A stretch of 64,000 bases of DNA from Halomonas sp. THAF5a (GTDB taxonomy: Bacteria > Pseudomonadota > Gammaproteobacteria > Pseudomonadales > Halomonadaceae), in the NCBI RefSeq assembly GCF_009363755.1, contig NZ_CP045417.1, positions 1,860,001 to 1,924,000 on the forward strand. Reading direction: 5' to 3'. Shown here piece by piece: positions 18,817 to 27,420 of the stretch. A program made the position numbers and the translations under genes. The notes beneath the pieces were generated by a model, which searched no databases, had not been told where the DNA came from, and saw only the letters and a program-made list of their open reading frames with translations. Numbering within the stretch: position 1 is the stretch's first letter; the number at the start of each line of letters is the position of its first letter.

Positions 18817-19725
18817 ATGCTGCACAACTTCGGGTCCATCAACCTGGATCACTTCTATCGCGTCACCCACCTGGTGAGACCCGGCGAAACCCTGGCCAGC
18901 CGCGACTACCGCGTCGGCCTCGGCGGCAAGGGGGCCAACCAGTCCCTGGCCATGGCCCGCGCCGGCGGTCGGGTCAGCCACTGGGGGCGCCTGAACCACC
19001 GCGATGCCTGGGCCCGCGAACGGCTCGGCGAGTCCGGCGTGGAGGTCGCCGGCATCGCGCTGGTCGACGCCCCGAGCGGCCATGCCGTCATCCAGGTGGA
19101 TGACCGGGGCGAGAACGCCATCCTCCTCTTCCCCGGCGCCAACCACGGCTTCGACCCCGCCGACCTCGAGCGCCGCCTTGGCGCCGCGCAGCCCGGTGAC
19201 TGGCTGCTGGCCCAGAACGAGACCAACGCCCTGCCCCAGGTGCTCGAGCAGGCCGCCGAGCGTGGCCTGCGGGTCGCCTTCAACCCCGCGCCCATGGCCG
19301 CCGAGGTGCTGTCGCTGCCGCTTGAGCGCTGCGCCCTGCTGTTCGTCAACCGCGGTGAGGCCGCCTGGCTCGCCGGGGTCGACGAGGACGCCGCCCCCGA
19401 GGCGCTACTCGATGGCCTGGCGCGCCGCCTGCCGGAGACCGACACCGTGCTGACCCTGGGCGGCGACGGCGCCTGGTTCCAGAGCGGCAGCGAGCGCCAC
19501 TTCCAGCCGGCGCTGCCGGTGTCCCCGCGCGACACCACCGCGGCCGGCGACACCTTCATCGGCTACTACATGACGGCGCTGCAGGAGGGCCAGGCCGTCA
19601 CCGACTGCCTGCGGCTCGCCGCCACCGCTGCCGCCCTGGGCGTGCAGGTCGAGGGCGCCGCCGAGAGCATTCCCGCCCGTGACGCGGTCGAGCGCGCCCT
19701 GCGCGACGGTCCCGCGGCCCGCTGA
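18817..19725 (+). CDS. rbsK: PfkB-family sugar kinase, probable ribokinase
   Basis: 302 residues. The N-terminal GSINLDHFYRV and the GGKGANQSLAMARAGG substrate-binding block are ribokinase-like, as is the C-terminal DTTAAGDTFIGYYM anion hole with the catalytic Asp. It phosphorylates ribose at O5. The neighbouring nucleoside hydrolase releases ribose, so the pair forms a salvage path to ribose 5-phosphate. Other PfkB sugars cannot be excluded from sequence alone. Confidence 0.87.
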   Translation: MLHNFGSINLDHFYRVTHLVRPGETLASRDYRVGLGGKGANQSLAMARAGGRVSHWGRLNHRDAWARERLGESGVEVAGIALVDAPSGHAVIQVDDRGENAILLFPGANHGFDPADLERRLGAAQPGDWLLAQNETNALPQVLEQAAERGLRVAFNPAPMAAEVLSLPLERCALLFVNRGEAAWLAGVDEDAAPEALLDGLARRLPETDTVLTLGGDGAWFQSGSERHFQPALPVSPRDTTAAGDTFIGYYMTALQEGQAVTDCLRLAATAAALGVQVEGAAESIPARDAVERALRDGPAAR

Positions 19726-19757
19726 TCCGCCCCAATGCGAAGGAAAGGAACCCACCC

Positions 19758-20699
19758 GTGACGCACCCGATCATCTTCGACACCGACCCGGGCATCGACG
19801 ACGCCCAGGCCATCGCCCTCGCCCTGCGCCATCCCGAGATCGAGCTGCTGGGCATGACCACCACCTACGGCAACGTCGACGTGGAAACGGCCACCCACAA
19901 CGCCCTGCTGCTGGCCGAGCTGGCCGGACGCGAGATCCCCGTGGCCCAGGGGGCGGCGCAGCCGATGGTCAAGGAGCGCCATCCGCCGCCTGCGCATATC
20001 CACGGAGCCAACGGCCTGGGCGACATCGCCCTGCCGTCGGTCCGGGGCCAGGCCGAGGAGGTGAGCGCCGCGCAGTTCATCGTCGACACCGTGAACGCCC
20101 GCCCCGGGGAGGTCACCCTGGTGGCCGTCGGGCCGCTGGGCAACCTGGCCGCGGCCCTGCAGCTCGACCCGGGCCTCATCGATCGGGTCAAGCGCGTGGT
20201 CATCATGGGCGGCTCGATTCGCGAGGGTGGCAACGTCAGCCCCGTGGCGGAGGCCAACATGTTCAACGACCCGGACGCCGCCGCCCGGGTACTGACGGCC
20301 GGCTGGCCGCTGACGCTGGTCGGCCTGGACGTCACCCATCGCTGCGTGCTGACCGATGCTCACATGGCGCGCATCGAGGCGGGCCAGGGGGCGCTCGGCC
20401 GAGTGCTGGCGGGCAGCTTCGCCTTCTATCGCGACTTCTACCGCGAGGCACTGGGCATCGACGGCTGCTGCCCCCACGACAGCTGCGCCCTGGCCTGGCT
20501 GCTGCGCCCGGAGCTCTTCACCACGGCGCGCGGCCACCTGACCGTGGCGACCGAGGGCGTCGCCGAGGGCCAGACCCTCTTCGCCCCCGAGGGGCGCGCC
20601 TTCATCGAGGAGCGCTGGTCGCGCACATCCCTGGCGGAGGTCTGCCTGGGCGTCGACGGCGCCGCCGTCAGCGACTGGATCGCCGACACCCTGGCCTGA
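19758..20699 (+). CDS. Inosine/uridine-preferring nucleoside hydrolase
   Basis: 313 residues. The calcium-binding N-terminal motif DTDPGIDDAQAIALAL is diagnostic; MGGSIREGGN, EANMFNDPDAA and the C-terminal HDSCALAWL (catalytic His/Asp region) complete the family pattern. It hydrolyses the N-glycosidic bond of ribonucleosides, giving base plus ribose for the upstream kinase. Which nucleoside is preferred (RihA, RihB or RihC type) cannot be told here. No transporter is adjacent. Confidence 0.93.
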   Translation: MTHPIIFDTDPGIDDAQAIALALRHPEIELLGMTTTYGNVDVETATHNALLLAELAGREIPVAQGAAQPMVKERHPPPAHIHGANGLGDIALPSVRGQAEEVSAAQFIVDTVNARPGEVTLVAVGPLGNLAAALQLDPGLIDRVKRVVIMGGSIREGGNVSPVAEANMFNDPDAAARVLTAGWPLTLVGLDVTHRCVLTDAHMARIEAGQGALGRVLAGSFAFYRDFYREALGIDGCCPHDSCALAWLLRPELFTTARGHLTVATEGVAEGQTLFAPEGRAFIEERWSRTSLAEVCLGVDGAAVSDWIADTLA

Positions 20700-20704
20700 G
20701 CATC

Positions 20705-20728
20705 GCGCCCCGGTCATCGCCGGGGCGC
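20705..20728 (+). terminator. Hairpin after nucleoside hydrolase
   Basis: GCGCCCCGG and CCGGGGCGC form a 9-bp stem with a 6-nt loop directly after the stop codon. There is no clear T run, so it may slow or protect rather than terminate. Confidence 0.6.
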
Positions 20729-20783
20729 CTGCCGGGCCCGCCCCTACACGGCACCGACGCGTGTGTCGCGGGAGCGGGTCGGC

Positions 20784-21056
20784 CTAGCCGGTGTGGAAAT
20801 CGTCCGGGGCATGGGCCTCGATCACCTCGAACTCCACGTGAGTGACTCGAGCCGCGCCCGGCCCCGTCCGGAGCCATTCGGCGAGGCGCTTGACCGCCGT
20901 GCGTTCCCCGCACATCAGCACCTCGACCCGGCCGTCCGCCAGGTTGATGGCATGGCCGGTGATGCCGGCCTTGAGGGCCTGTTCCTGGGCCGCCCGGCGA
21001 AACCCCACTCCCTGCACCTTGCCGGTCACCAGCGCCTTCGCGCAGCACGTATCCAT
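20784..21056 (-). CDS. acyP: Acylphosphatase
   Basis: 90 residues from the ATG at 21056 with upstream AGGAGACGACC. The phosphate loop GKVQGVGFRRAAQ carries the catalytic Arg, and GHAINLADGRVEVLMCG the catalytic Asn. The enzyme hydrolyses acyl phosphates. Standalone gene, convergent with the salvage operon; the next gene rightward is divergent, so the 224-nt gap 21057-21280 holds both promoters. Confidence 0.95.
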   Translation of the reverse strand: MDTCCAKALVTGKVQGVGFRRAAQEQALKAGITGHAINLADGRVEVLMCGERTAVKRLAEWLRTGPGAARVTHVEFEVIEAHAPDDFHTG

Positions 21057-21280
21057 GGTCGTCTCCTGATGATCGCGATGGGATCGTCTTCTTTCTACCA
21101 GCCCGGCCACCGTCGCGGCCAGTCCTCGGTGGGCGCGATGGCCACTTCCCGTCGCGAGGGCGATGCCCTAGGCTTAGCGGTATCCCCGGACGCCTTTCGG
21201 CCACAAGCCGACCGCGGCCGAGGATCGCCCTACCCGGGTCGACATCACCACAACAATCATCCTCACGAGGGAGACACGTC

Positions 21281-22327
21281 ATGCCGGTCTTCGACCATCC
21301 CGAGTTCGATCACCATCAGCAGATCGTCTTCGGCAGCGACGAGGCGAGCGGCCTGCGCGCCATCATCGCCATCCACGACACCACCCGCGGCCCCGCCCTG
21401 GGCGGCCTGCGCATCTTTCCCTATGAAAGCGACGCCGAGGCCCTCACCGACGTGCTGCGCCTCTCCCGCGGCATGACCTACAAGTCGGCGCTGGCCGACC
21501 TGCCGCTGGGCGGCGGCAAGGCGGTGATCATCGCCGACCCCCGCCGCGACAAGACCCCCGAGCTGCTGCGCGCCATGGGGCGCCTGGTCGACTCCCTGGG
21601 CGGCGCCTATATCACCGCCGAGGACTCGGGGTCCGGCGAGGACGACATGCGCCGGATCGCCGAGGCCACCGAGCACGTGGGCGGCCTGCCCCGCCACGGT
21701 CAGGCCTCCGGCGACCCCTCGCCCTTCACGGCCTGGGGCGTGTTCTGCGCGCTGAAGAGCGCCGTGCGCCATCGCCTGGGGCGTGACGACCTCAGCGGCC
21801 TGCGCGTCGCCGTGCAGGGGGTCGGCCACGTCGGCGCCCACCTGGCGCGCCATCTGCACGCCGCGGGCGCGCGGCTGGTATTGACTGACGTCGACCGCGA
21901 GGCGCTGAGTCACCTCGCCGAGGAGCTCGGCGCCGAGGCGGTGGCGCCGGAGGCGATCGTCGATGCCGAGGTCGATGTCTTCGCCCCCTGCGCCCTGGGC
22001 GCCGCCCTGTCGGCCGAGGTGGTCGAGCGTCTGACGGCCAGGGTGGTCTGCGGCGCCGCCAACAACCAGCTCGCCACCCCCGAGATGGCCGAGCGCCTGC
22101 GGGCGCGCGGCATCCTCTACACCCCGGACTACGTGGCCAACGCCGGCGGGGTGATCGAGATCGCCTGGCAGCGACGCGACGACTATGCCCGCGAGGCCGT
22201 CATGGCGCATATCGAGGGCATCGGGGCGACCCTGGACGAGATCTTCGCGCGGGCCGAGCGCGAGGGGCAGAGCCCGGCCATCGTCGCCGACGACCTGGCC
22301 CGGGAGCGTTTTCGCCCCGCCGGCTGA
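21281..22327 (+). CDS. Glu/Leu/Phe/Val dehydrogenase, leucine-dehydrogenase type
   Basis: 348 residues. The substrate domain carries RGPALGGLRIFPYE and MTYKSALADLPLGGGKAVIIADP with the paired catalytic lysines; the NAD domain has VAVQGVGHVGAHLARHL (about 180-197) and GAANNQLATPEMAE. Length and motifs match octameric leucine/valine/phenylalanine dehydrogenases, which reversibly deaminate branched or aromatic amino acids. Precise substrate is not readable. It has its own strong terminator and no operon partners. Confidence 0.92.
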   Translation: MPVFDHPEFDHHQQIVFGSDEASGLRAIIAIHDTTRGPALGGLRIFPYESDAEALTDVLRLSRGMTYKSALADLPLGGGKAVIIADPRRDKTPELLRAMGRLVDSLGGAYITAEDSGSGEDDMRRIAEATEHVGGLPRHGQASGDPSPFTAWGVFCALKSAVRHRLGRDDLSGLRVAVQGVGHVGAHLARHLHAAGARLVLTDVDREALSHLAEELGAEAVAPEAIVDAEVDVFAPCALGAALSAEVVERLTARVVCGAANNQLATPEMAERLRARGILYTPDYVANAGGVIEIAWQRRDDYAREAVMAHIEGIGATLDEIFARAEREGQSPAIVADDLARERFRPAG

Positions 22328-22360
22328 GGGACCAAGAGGGTCAGCGGTCCTTGGCGGCCA

Positions 22361-22399
22361 GAACGCAGAAGGCCGGCCAGGGGCCGGCCTTCTGCGTTC
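22361..22399. terminator. Long-stem terminator between the leucine dehydrogenase and yihY
   Basis: An 18-bp perfect stem (GAACGCAGAAGGCCGGCC with its complement) encloses 3 nt. It lies between convergent genes and can serve both directions. Confidence 0.85.
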
Positions 22400-22432
22400 G
22401 CTACGGCGCGCCGATGGGGATGCCGACCGCCC

Positions 22433-23377
22433 TCAGGAGTTCGCGATCTCGTGGCGGTCGAGCAGCTCATGGCGCACCAGCACCGCGGAATTGCGCGGCA
22501 CCACCGCCCGCCCCCGGGCCAGCAGGTGGCACTTGGTGAAGGCGGCCCCGAACAGCAGGATCAGCGAGCTGTAGTAGACCCACAGCAGGATCATCACCAC
22601 CGAGCCCGCGGCGCCGTAGGTCGAGGCGGTGGCCGTGTAGGCCAGGTAGACGGCGATGCCCGAGCGACCGAGGGCGAACAGCACCGCGGTGACCGCAGCG
22701 CCGACCACCACGTCCTGCCAGCGCAGCACCACGTCGGGCAAGACCTTGAAGATGGTGGCGAAGAGCGCGGCGATCACCGCCAGTGAGACCAGGAACTCGA
22801 CGGCGGTGGTCAACAGGCCGACGAACGGCAGCAGTCCGTCCCCTGCCTGGAGCGCGGCGCGCACCGCGACCCCGACCACCAGCGAGACCAGCAGGATGAA
22901 GCCGATGGCCAGCACCACGGCCAGCGACAGCAGGCGGTTCTGGAGGAACTTGAGGGCGCTGTTGCCGCTGGGGCGTGCCGTGACCCCCCAGAGGGTGTTC
23001 AGCGAGAACTGCATCTGGGCGAAGACGGTGGTCGCACCGACCAGCAGCGCCCCGACCCCGAGCAGCGTCGGCCAGAGCCCCGACTCCTGGATGCGCGACT
23101 GAGCGACCGCCTGCTCGATGGCGGCGGCGGCGTCATGGCCCATGGTCGCCTGCAGCTGGGCGACGATCTGGCCCTGGGCAGCCTCCTCGCCGAGCACCAC
23201 CCCGATCACCGTGACCGCGATGATCATGGTCGGCGCCAGGGAAAAGAGCGTGTAGAAGGCCAGTGACCCGGCGTAGCTGAAGGCATTGCGCTCCAGCCAG
23301 AGCCTGACGGCGTCCTGCACCACGTTCCACCAGAACCCCACCGCCTGGCGGAACTTCATTACCTTTGACTTGATCAT
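22433..23377 (-). CDS. yihY: YihY/BrkB family inner-membrane protein
   Basis: 314 residues with the family opening LERNAFSYAGSLAFYTLFSLAP and about six membrane helices (around residues 45-65, 105-125, 150-175, 190-215, 225-245 and 255-280). The late SVVMILLWVYYSSLILLFGAAF helix is also typical. The family was once called ribonuclease BN or virulence factor BrkB; its biochemical role is unsettled. The C-terminal tail is charged and cytosolic. It starts 143 nt before, and divergently from, nadM. Confidence 0.9.
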   Translation of the reverse strand: MIKSKVMKFRQAVGFWWNVVQDAVRLWLERNAFSYAGSLAFYTLFSLAPTMIIAVTVIGVVLGEEAAQGQIVAQLQATMGHDAAAAIEQAVAQSRIQESGLWPTLLGVGALLVGATTVFAQMQFSLNTLWGVTARPSGNSALKFLQNRLLSLAVVLAIGFILLVSLVVGVAVRAALQAGDGLLPFVGLLTTAVEFLVSLAVIAALFATIFKVLPDVVLRWQDVVVGAAVTAVLFALGRSGIAVYLAYTATASTYGAAGSVVMILLWVYYSSLILLFGAAFTKCHLLARGRAVVPRNSAVLVRHELLDRHEIANS

Positions 23378-23519
23378 GCGCTCCCCGTGCTGGTCGCTTT
23401 TGTTTCAGCATACCCGAATGGACACCGCCGCGCCGAGGGCTGGGGCGATTGCAGGGGCAGGCGGGGCTGACCATAATGGCCCCGGCCCAGACCATCCGCC
23501 TCGCTCGCCAGGAGCCTCC

Positions 23520-24608
23520 ATGACCGCACGACCGGACGACAGCGCCCCCGACTTCGACTGCCTGGTGTTCATCGGCCGCTTCCAGCCGCCGCACCTGGGC
23601 CACCTGGCGGTGATTCGCGAGGCGCTGCGCCAGGCGCGCCAGGTCATCGTGCTGGTGGGGTCCGCCTGGCAGGCGCGCTCGCTGCGCAATCCCTGGCGCT
23701 ACGAGGAGCGGCTTCGCATGCTGAGAAGCGCCTTCGAGGAGGAGGAGAACGCGCGACTCAAGGTCGTGCCGCTGCTCGACGCCCTCTACAACAACGATGT
23801 CTGGGTGCGCGACGTGCAGCGCAAGGTGCGCGATATCGCGAGCCCCGCCGATGCGCGACTGCCGCGCATCGGCCTGATCGGGGCCAGTCGCGGCCAGTCC
23901 AGCTACTACCTGGCGCTGTTCCCCCAGTGGGAGTCGGTCAGCGTGCCGCTGGTGGAGGGCATCTCGGCGAGCCGGATCCGCGAGCGGCTCTTTCGCTCGG
24001 CCGGCTCGGCGGAGGACTACCTGAGCACCCATGCCGCCCACGACCTGCCCCCCGGCGTGGTGGCGCGGATCCGCACCTTCCTCGAGGAGGCGACCTACGA
24101 CCAGCTTACCGAGGAGCAGCACCTGCTCGATCAGTATCGACAGGCCTGGGCCCAGGCGCCCTACCCGCCCATCTTCGTCACCGTCAATGCCGTGGTGGTA
24201 CAGTCCGGTCATGTGCTGCTGGTCAAGCGGACCGCCGCGCCGGGCAAGGGGCTCTATGCCCTGCCCGGCGGCTTCATCAGCCCCCATGAACGGCTGATGG
24301 ATGCCTGCCTGCGGGAGCTGCGCGAGCGGGTACGCCTCAAGGTGCCCGAGGCGGTGCTCAAGGGCTCGCTGCGCGGCCAGCGCCTCTTCGACGAACCCCA
24401 TCGCAGCTGGCGCGGCCGCACCCTGGCCGAGGCCTTTTACTTCGCCCTGCGCCCCGAGCAGCAGCTGCCTCAGCTCAAGCCGGTCAAGGGCGGCGACCAC
24501 GCCCGCTGGGTACCGCTCGCCGACCTCGACCCCGAGAGCCTGTTCGAGGATCACTTCTTCATCATCCAGGACTTCCTCGGCCTACCCGCCGACTTCGGCG
24601 GACGCTAG
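23520..24608 (+). CDS. nadM: Bifunctional NMN adenylyltransferase / Nudix hydrolase
   Basis: 362 residues from the ATG at 23520 with an AGGAG site. The N-terminal half is a NadM-type adenylyltransferase: GRFQPPHLGH carries the HxGH signature and SASRIRERLFR the second phosphate motif. It makes NAD from NMN and ATP. The C-terminal half (from about residue 215) is Nudix-like, with ALPGGFISPHERLMDACLRE; the consensus REUxEExGU reads RELRERVRL, so one Glu and the Gly are replaced. Fusions of this type are known (NadM-Nudix, ADP-ribose pyrophosphatase). The Nudix half may be weak or specialised. Confidence 0.9.
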   Translation: MTARPDDSAPDFDCLVFIGRFQPPHLGHLAVIREALRQARQVIVLVGSAWQARSLRNPWRYEERLRMLRSAFEEEENARLKVVPLLDALYNNDVWVRDVQRKVRDIASPADARLPRIGLIGASRGQSSYYLALFPQWESVSVPLVEGISASRIRERLFRSAGSAEDYLSTHAAHDLPPGVVARIRTFLEEATYDQLTEEQHLLDQYRQAWAQAPYPPIFVTVNAVVVQSGHVLLVKRTAAPGKGLYALPGGFISPHERLMDACLRELRERVRLKVPEAVLKGSLRGQRLFDEPHRSWRGRTLAEAFYFALRPEQQLPQLKPVKGGDHARWVPLADLDPESLFEDHFFIIQDFLGLPADFGGR

Positions 24609-24621
24609 GGCAAGCCCTCGA

Positions 24622-25539
24622 TTACGCCTGCAGGAAGTCCCTGGGCAACTTCATCATCTGCCGCCACAGCTTCTCGACGCCGGGCTTGTGCACCAGCGAG
24701 CAACGGTAGAGGCGAATCTCCAGCGGCACGTCCCACTGCGCATCGCCGGCCCGCACCAGGCGCCCGTCCTTGAGCTCCTGACGGATGCAGAAGTCGGGAA
24801 TCCAGGCCATGCCCATGCCCTGCATCACCATCCCCTTGAGCCCCTCGGCCATGGCGGTCTCGTAGACGGTGCGCAGGCGCATGCGCACCGGGTCATTCTT
24901 GAGCAGCATGCGCACGCTGCGGCCCAGGAAGGCGCCCTGGGTATAGGCGAGGTAGGGAATCGAGGCCTGGCCCGCCAGGGGGAAACGAGGCTGGCCCTGG
25001 TCGTCGGGCAGGCAGACGGGCAGCATCTGCACCTGACCGATGGAAAACGAGGGGAAGACCTCGGCATCCAGCTGCATGCTGGCGTAGGGATCGTAGTAGG
25101 CGAGCATCAGGTCGCAGTTGCCCTCGCGCAGCACGTGGATGGCGTCGCCGACGTTCATGGCCACCAGCCGCGTGGGCAGCTCGCCGAGGCCCTGCTGCAG
25201 GCGGGAGATCCACTGCGGGTAGAAGCTCAGGGCCAGGGAGTGGGCGGCGACGATGTCCAGCGCCTCGTTGGCCATGGCCAGGCCGCGCAGGTGACCGAGG
25301 CTCTCGTTGAGCTGCTCGACGATATTGCGCGCGGTGACCAGGAACAGCTGCCCCTGCGGGGTGAGGTCCACCGGCGTGGTGGAGCGGTCGACCAGGGTCA
25401 CGCCGACCGCCTGCTCCAGGGAGCGAATGCGCCGGCTGAAGGCCGGCTGGGTGACATGGCGCTGGCGGGCGGAGGCCGAGAAGCTGCGCGTGCTGGCCAG
25501 GGCGACGAAGTCTTCCAGCCATTTGGTCTCGAGGTTCAC
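24622..25539 (-). CDS. LysR-family transcriptional regulator
   Basis: 305 residues. The N-terminal winged helix-turn-helix is textbook LysR: DFVALASTRSFSASARQRHV, TQPAFSRRIRSLEQAVGVTL and DRSTTPVDLTPQG. A substrate-binding domain of two alpha/beta lobes follows. It is convergent with nadM (13 nt between stops) and lies downstream of cls on the same strand, so no divergent target gene is obvious. The effector cannot be predicted. Confidence 0.93.
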   Translation of the reverse strand: MNLETKWLEDFVALASTRSFSASARQRHVTQPAFSRRIRSLEQAVGVTLVDRSTTPVDLTPQGQLFLVTARNIVEQLNESLGHLRGLAMANEALDIVAAHSLALSFYPQWISRLQQGLGELPTRLVAMNVGDAIHVLREGNCDLMLAYYDPYASMQLDAEVFPSFSIGQVQMLPVCLPDDQGQPRFPLAGQASIPYLAYTQGAFLGRSVRMLLKNDPVRMRLRTVYETAMAEGLKGMVMQGMGMAWIPDFCIRQELKDGRLVRAGDAQWDVPLEIRLYRCSLVHKPGVEKLWRQMMKLPRDFLQA

Positions 25540-25632
25540 CAGGATTCCCCAGGATAGCGTGATGACGGCCCCCCGGCGGGGAGCGGGTAAAGCTCGCTAA
25601 TGTACCCCAGCGGGCAGCCCGACCCAAGCCGG

Positions 25633-27075
25633 CTACTGGATCGGCGAGAGCAGATAGGCCGCCCGGGAGAGCAGCTTGCGCCACAGCGGGCGACGAGTGA
25701 GCTCTTCCAGGCTGACGCGGCGGCAGTCGGCGAAATCGCGCTCCAGCATCTGGTGCACCTCGGCGGCGAAGCGCCGGTCGGGCACCACGGCGGTGATCTC
25801 GAAGTTGAGCCGGAAGGAGCGGTTGTCGAGGTTGACCGTGCCGACGCTGGCGGCGACGTCGTCGATCAGCATCACCTTCTGGTGCAGGAAGCCTGGCTGG
25901 TAGCGGTAGACCTTGACCCCGGCGCGCAGCATGTCCGGCAGGAAGGAGAACGCCGAGAGGAAGACCAGCAGGTGGTCGGGGCGCTCCGGCATCATGATCC
26001 GCACGTCGACCCCGCGCATCGCCGCCAGGCGCAGGGCGTCCTGCACGCCCTGGTCGGGCACGAAGTAGGGACTGGTCACCCAGAGCCGCTCGTGGGCGCT
26101 GTGGATGGCGTGCTGCACCAGCAGGCTCGCCGTCTCCATATGATCCGCTGGCCCCGAGGGCACGATCACCACGCTCTGACTCTCGGCGCCGTTCGCGTCC
26201 CGGGCGCCGTCCTCATGGGGCACGGGCGTCCAGGTGAGCGAGATCATCTCGCCGGTGGCCCAGTGCCAGTCCTCCCAGAAGGCCTCCTGCAGGCCCAGCA
26301 CGCTGGGGCCGCTGAGCTTCAGGTGGGTGTCGCGCCAGTGGCCGAGGCGCGGGTTCTCGCCCAGGTACTCCGTGCCGACGTTGAAGCCGCCGATCCAGCC
26401 CTCGCGCCCGTCCACCACCAGCACCTTGCGGTGGTTGCGGAAGTTGAGCTGGAAGCGGTGCTTCAGCCCCCGGGAGGAGCGGAAGGCGCTCACCTCGACC
26501 CCGGCCAGGCGCAGGTCGCGCAGGTAGCGTTCGGGGAGGCCGTGGGAGCCGATCTCGTCGAAGAGGAAGCAGACCCGCACGCCCCGCTCGGCGGCGCGCT
26601 GCAGGCGCTGCTTGAGGTCCACGCCCAGGGCGTCATCGCGGACGATGAAGAACTGGATGAGGATGTACTCCTCGGCGGCGTCGATGCCGGCGAACAGGCT
26701 CGCGAAGGTGGCCTCGCCGTCGATCAGCAGCTCGGCGCGGTTGCCGCGGGTGAGCGGCATCAGGGCCAGCTGCTCCACCGCGCGGATGTCGGCATTGCTG
26801 GCGGAAGAGAGATAGGGTTCGAAGCGATCCCGGTAGCGATGCAGCTGGCGGCGCAGCACGCTGTCCCGCTCGCCCCGGGCCAGCACGTAGCCGTAGAAGC
26901 GCGGCCGGCCGAAGATCCAGTAGGCCGGCACGGCCAGGTAGGGCATGGTCAGGAGCGAGATGATCCAGGCGATGGCGCCCTGAGAGGTTCGCGACGACAT
27001 CAGGGCCAGCACGGCCGAGACGATGCCCAGCACGTACACCAGAAAGATCGCCAGGCCGATCAGCCAAGAGGTCAT
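25633..27075 (-). CDS. cls: Cardiolipin synthase
   Basis: 480 residues from the ATG at 27075 (GGGGAG site). Two N-terminal membrane helices (WLIGLAIFLVYVLGIVSAVL and IAWIISLLTMPYLAVPAYWI) precede two phospholipase D modules. HKD motif 1 is in NHRKVLVVDGREGWIGG; motif 2 is in LHQKVMLIDDVAASVGTVN. It joins two phosphatidylglycerols to give cardiolipin in the inner membrane. The size and helix layout fit ClsA. Cardiolipin synthesis is often osmoresponsive, which fits a halophile, but no regulatory site was identified. Confidence 0.95.
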   Translation of the reverse strand: MTSWLIGLAIFLVYVLGIVSAVLALMSSRTSQGAIAWIISLLTMPYLAVPAYWIFGRPRFYGYVLARGERDSVLRRQLHRYRDRFEPYLSSASNADIRAVEQLALMPLTRGNRAELLIDGEATFASLFAGIDAAEEYILIQFFIVRDDALGVDLKQRLQRAAERGVRVCFLFDEIGSHGLPERYLRDLRLAGVEVSAFRSSRGLKHRFQLNFRNHRKVLVVDGREGWIGGFNVGTEYLGENPRLGHWRDTHLKLSGPSVLGLQEAFWEDWHWATGEMISLTWTPVPHEDGARDANGAESQSVVIVPSGPADHMETASLLVQHAIHSAHERLWVTSPYFVPDQGVQDALRLAAMRGVDVRIMMPERPDHLLVFLSAFSFLPDMLRAGVKVYRYQPGFLHQKVMLIDDVAASVGTVNLDNRSFRLNFEITAVVPDRRFAAEVHQMLERDFADCRRVSLEELTRRPLWRKLLSRAAYLLSPIQ

Positions 27076-27420
27076 GGTGGACTCCCCGTTCCGTGGGACG
27101 ACGGCGCGGCCGTCCGAAAACACCGTGTCGTGTTGCCCTGCCCTCCCAGCATACCGTCAACGACGACGGCCCCACCAGATGGCGGGGCCGCAGCAAGGGT
27201 GCCGGCGACAGGTCGTAGCGGGGGTCCTACGCCAGGGGTGAGGAGCAATGCTCAGAACGGGCGGGCCATGGATGACCCGCACCGGCCCTGCAAGCGGCGC
27301 AGGATGCGAGAGCGCCGCAGGGCGTCGGTAGCGCCCAGGGAAGGGTCTACAGCGCCCCCGCGCAGACCTGTGGCCGGCATTTCGCCATTCGAGATGCTTG
27401 CCTCGAACGTCGCTAGCGCA
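27076..27420. other. 345-nt gene-free gap between fumarase and cls
   Basis: It contains a CGGCCCC...GGGGCCG hairpin (27167-27190, 10-bp imperfect stem) resembling the sodB terminator but without a T run, and the expanded structured repeat copy C. I see no protein-coding potential. The cls promoter should lie in the part next to 27075. Confidence 0.7.
27221..27378 (+). repeat. Dispersed structured repeat, copy C, expanded form
   Basis: The left block GGGGTCCTACGCCAGGGG (27221-27238) and the right block from GGCGTCGGTAGCGCCCAGGG to CCTGTGGCCGG (27320-27377) match copy B, but about 80 nt are inserted in the first loop. The insert contains its own hairpin GCGGG-CCATGGATGA-CCCGC with the same CATGGATG loop core. 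Confidence 0.75.

Noticed and set aside
27167..27190. Strong terminator upstream of cls
   Set aside because: The stem resembles the sodB terminator but has a mismatch and no T run on either strand, so it is only mentioned under the gap.
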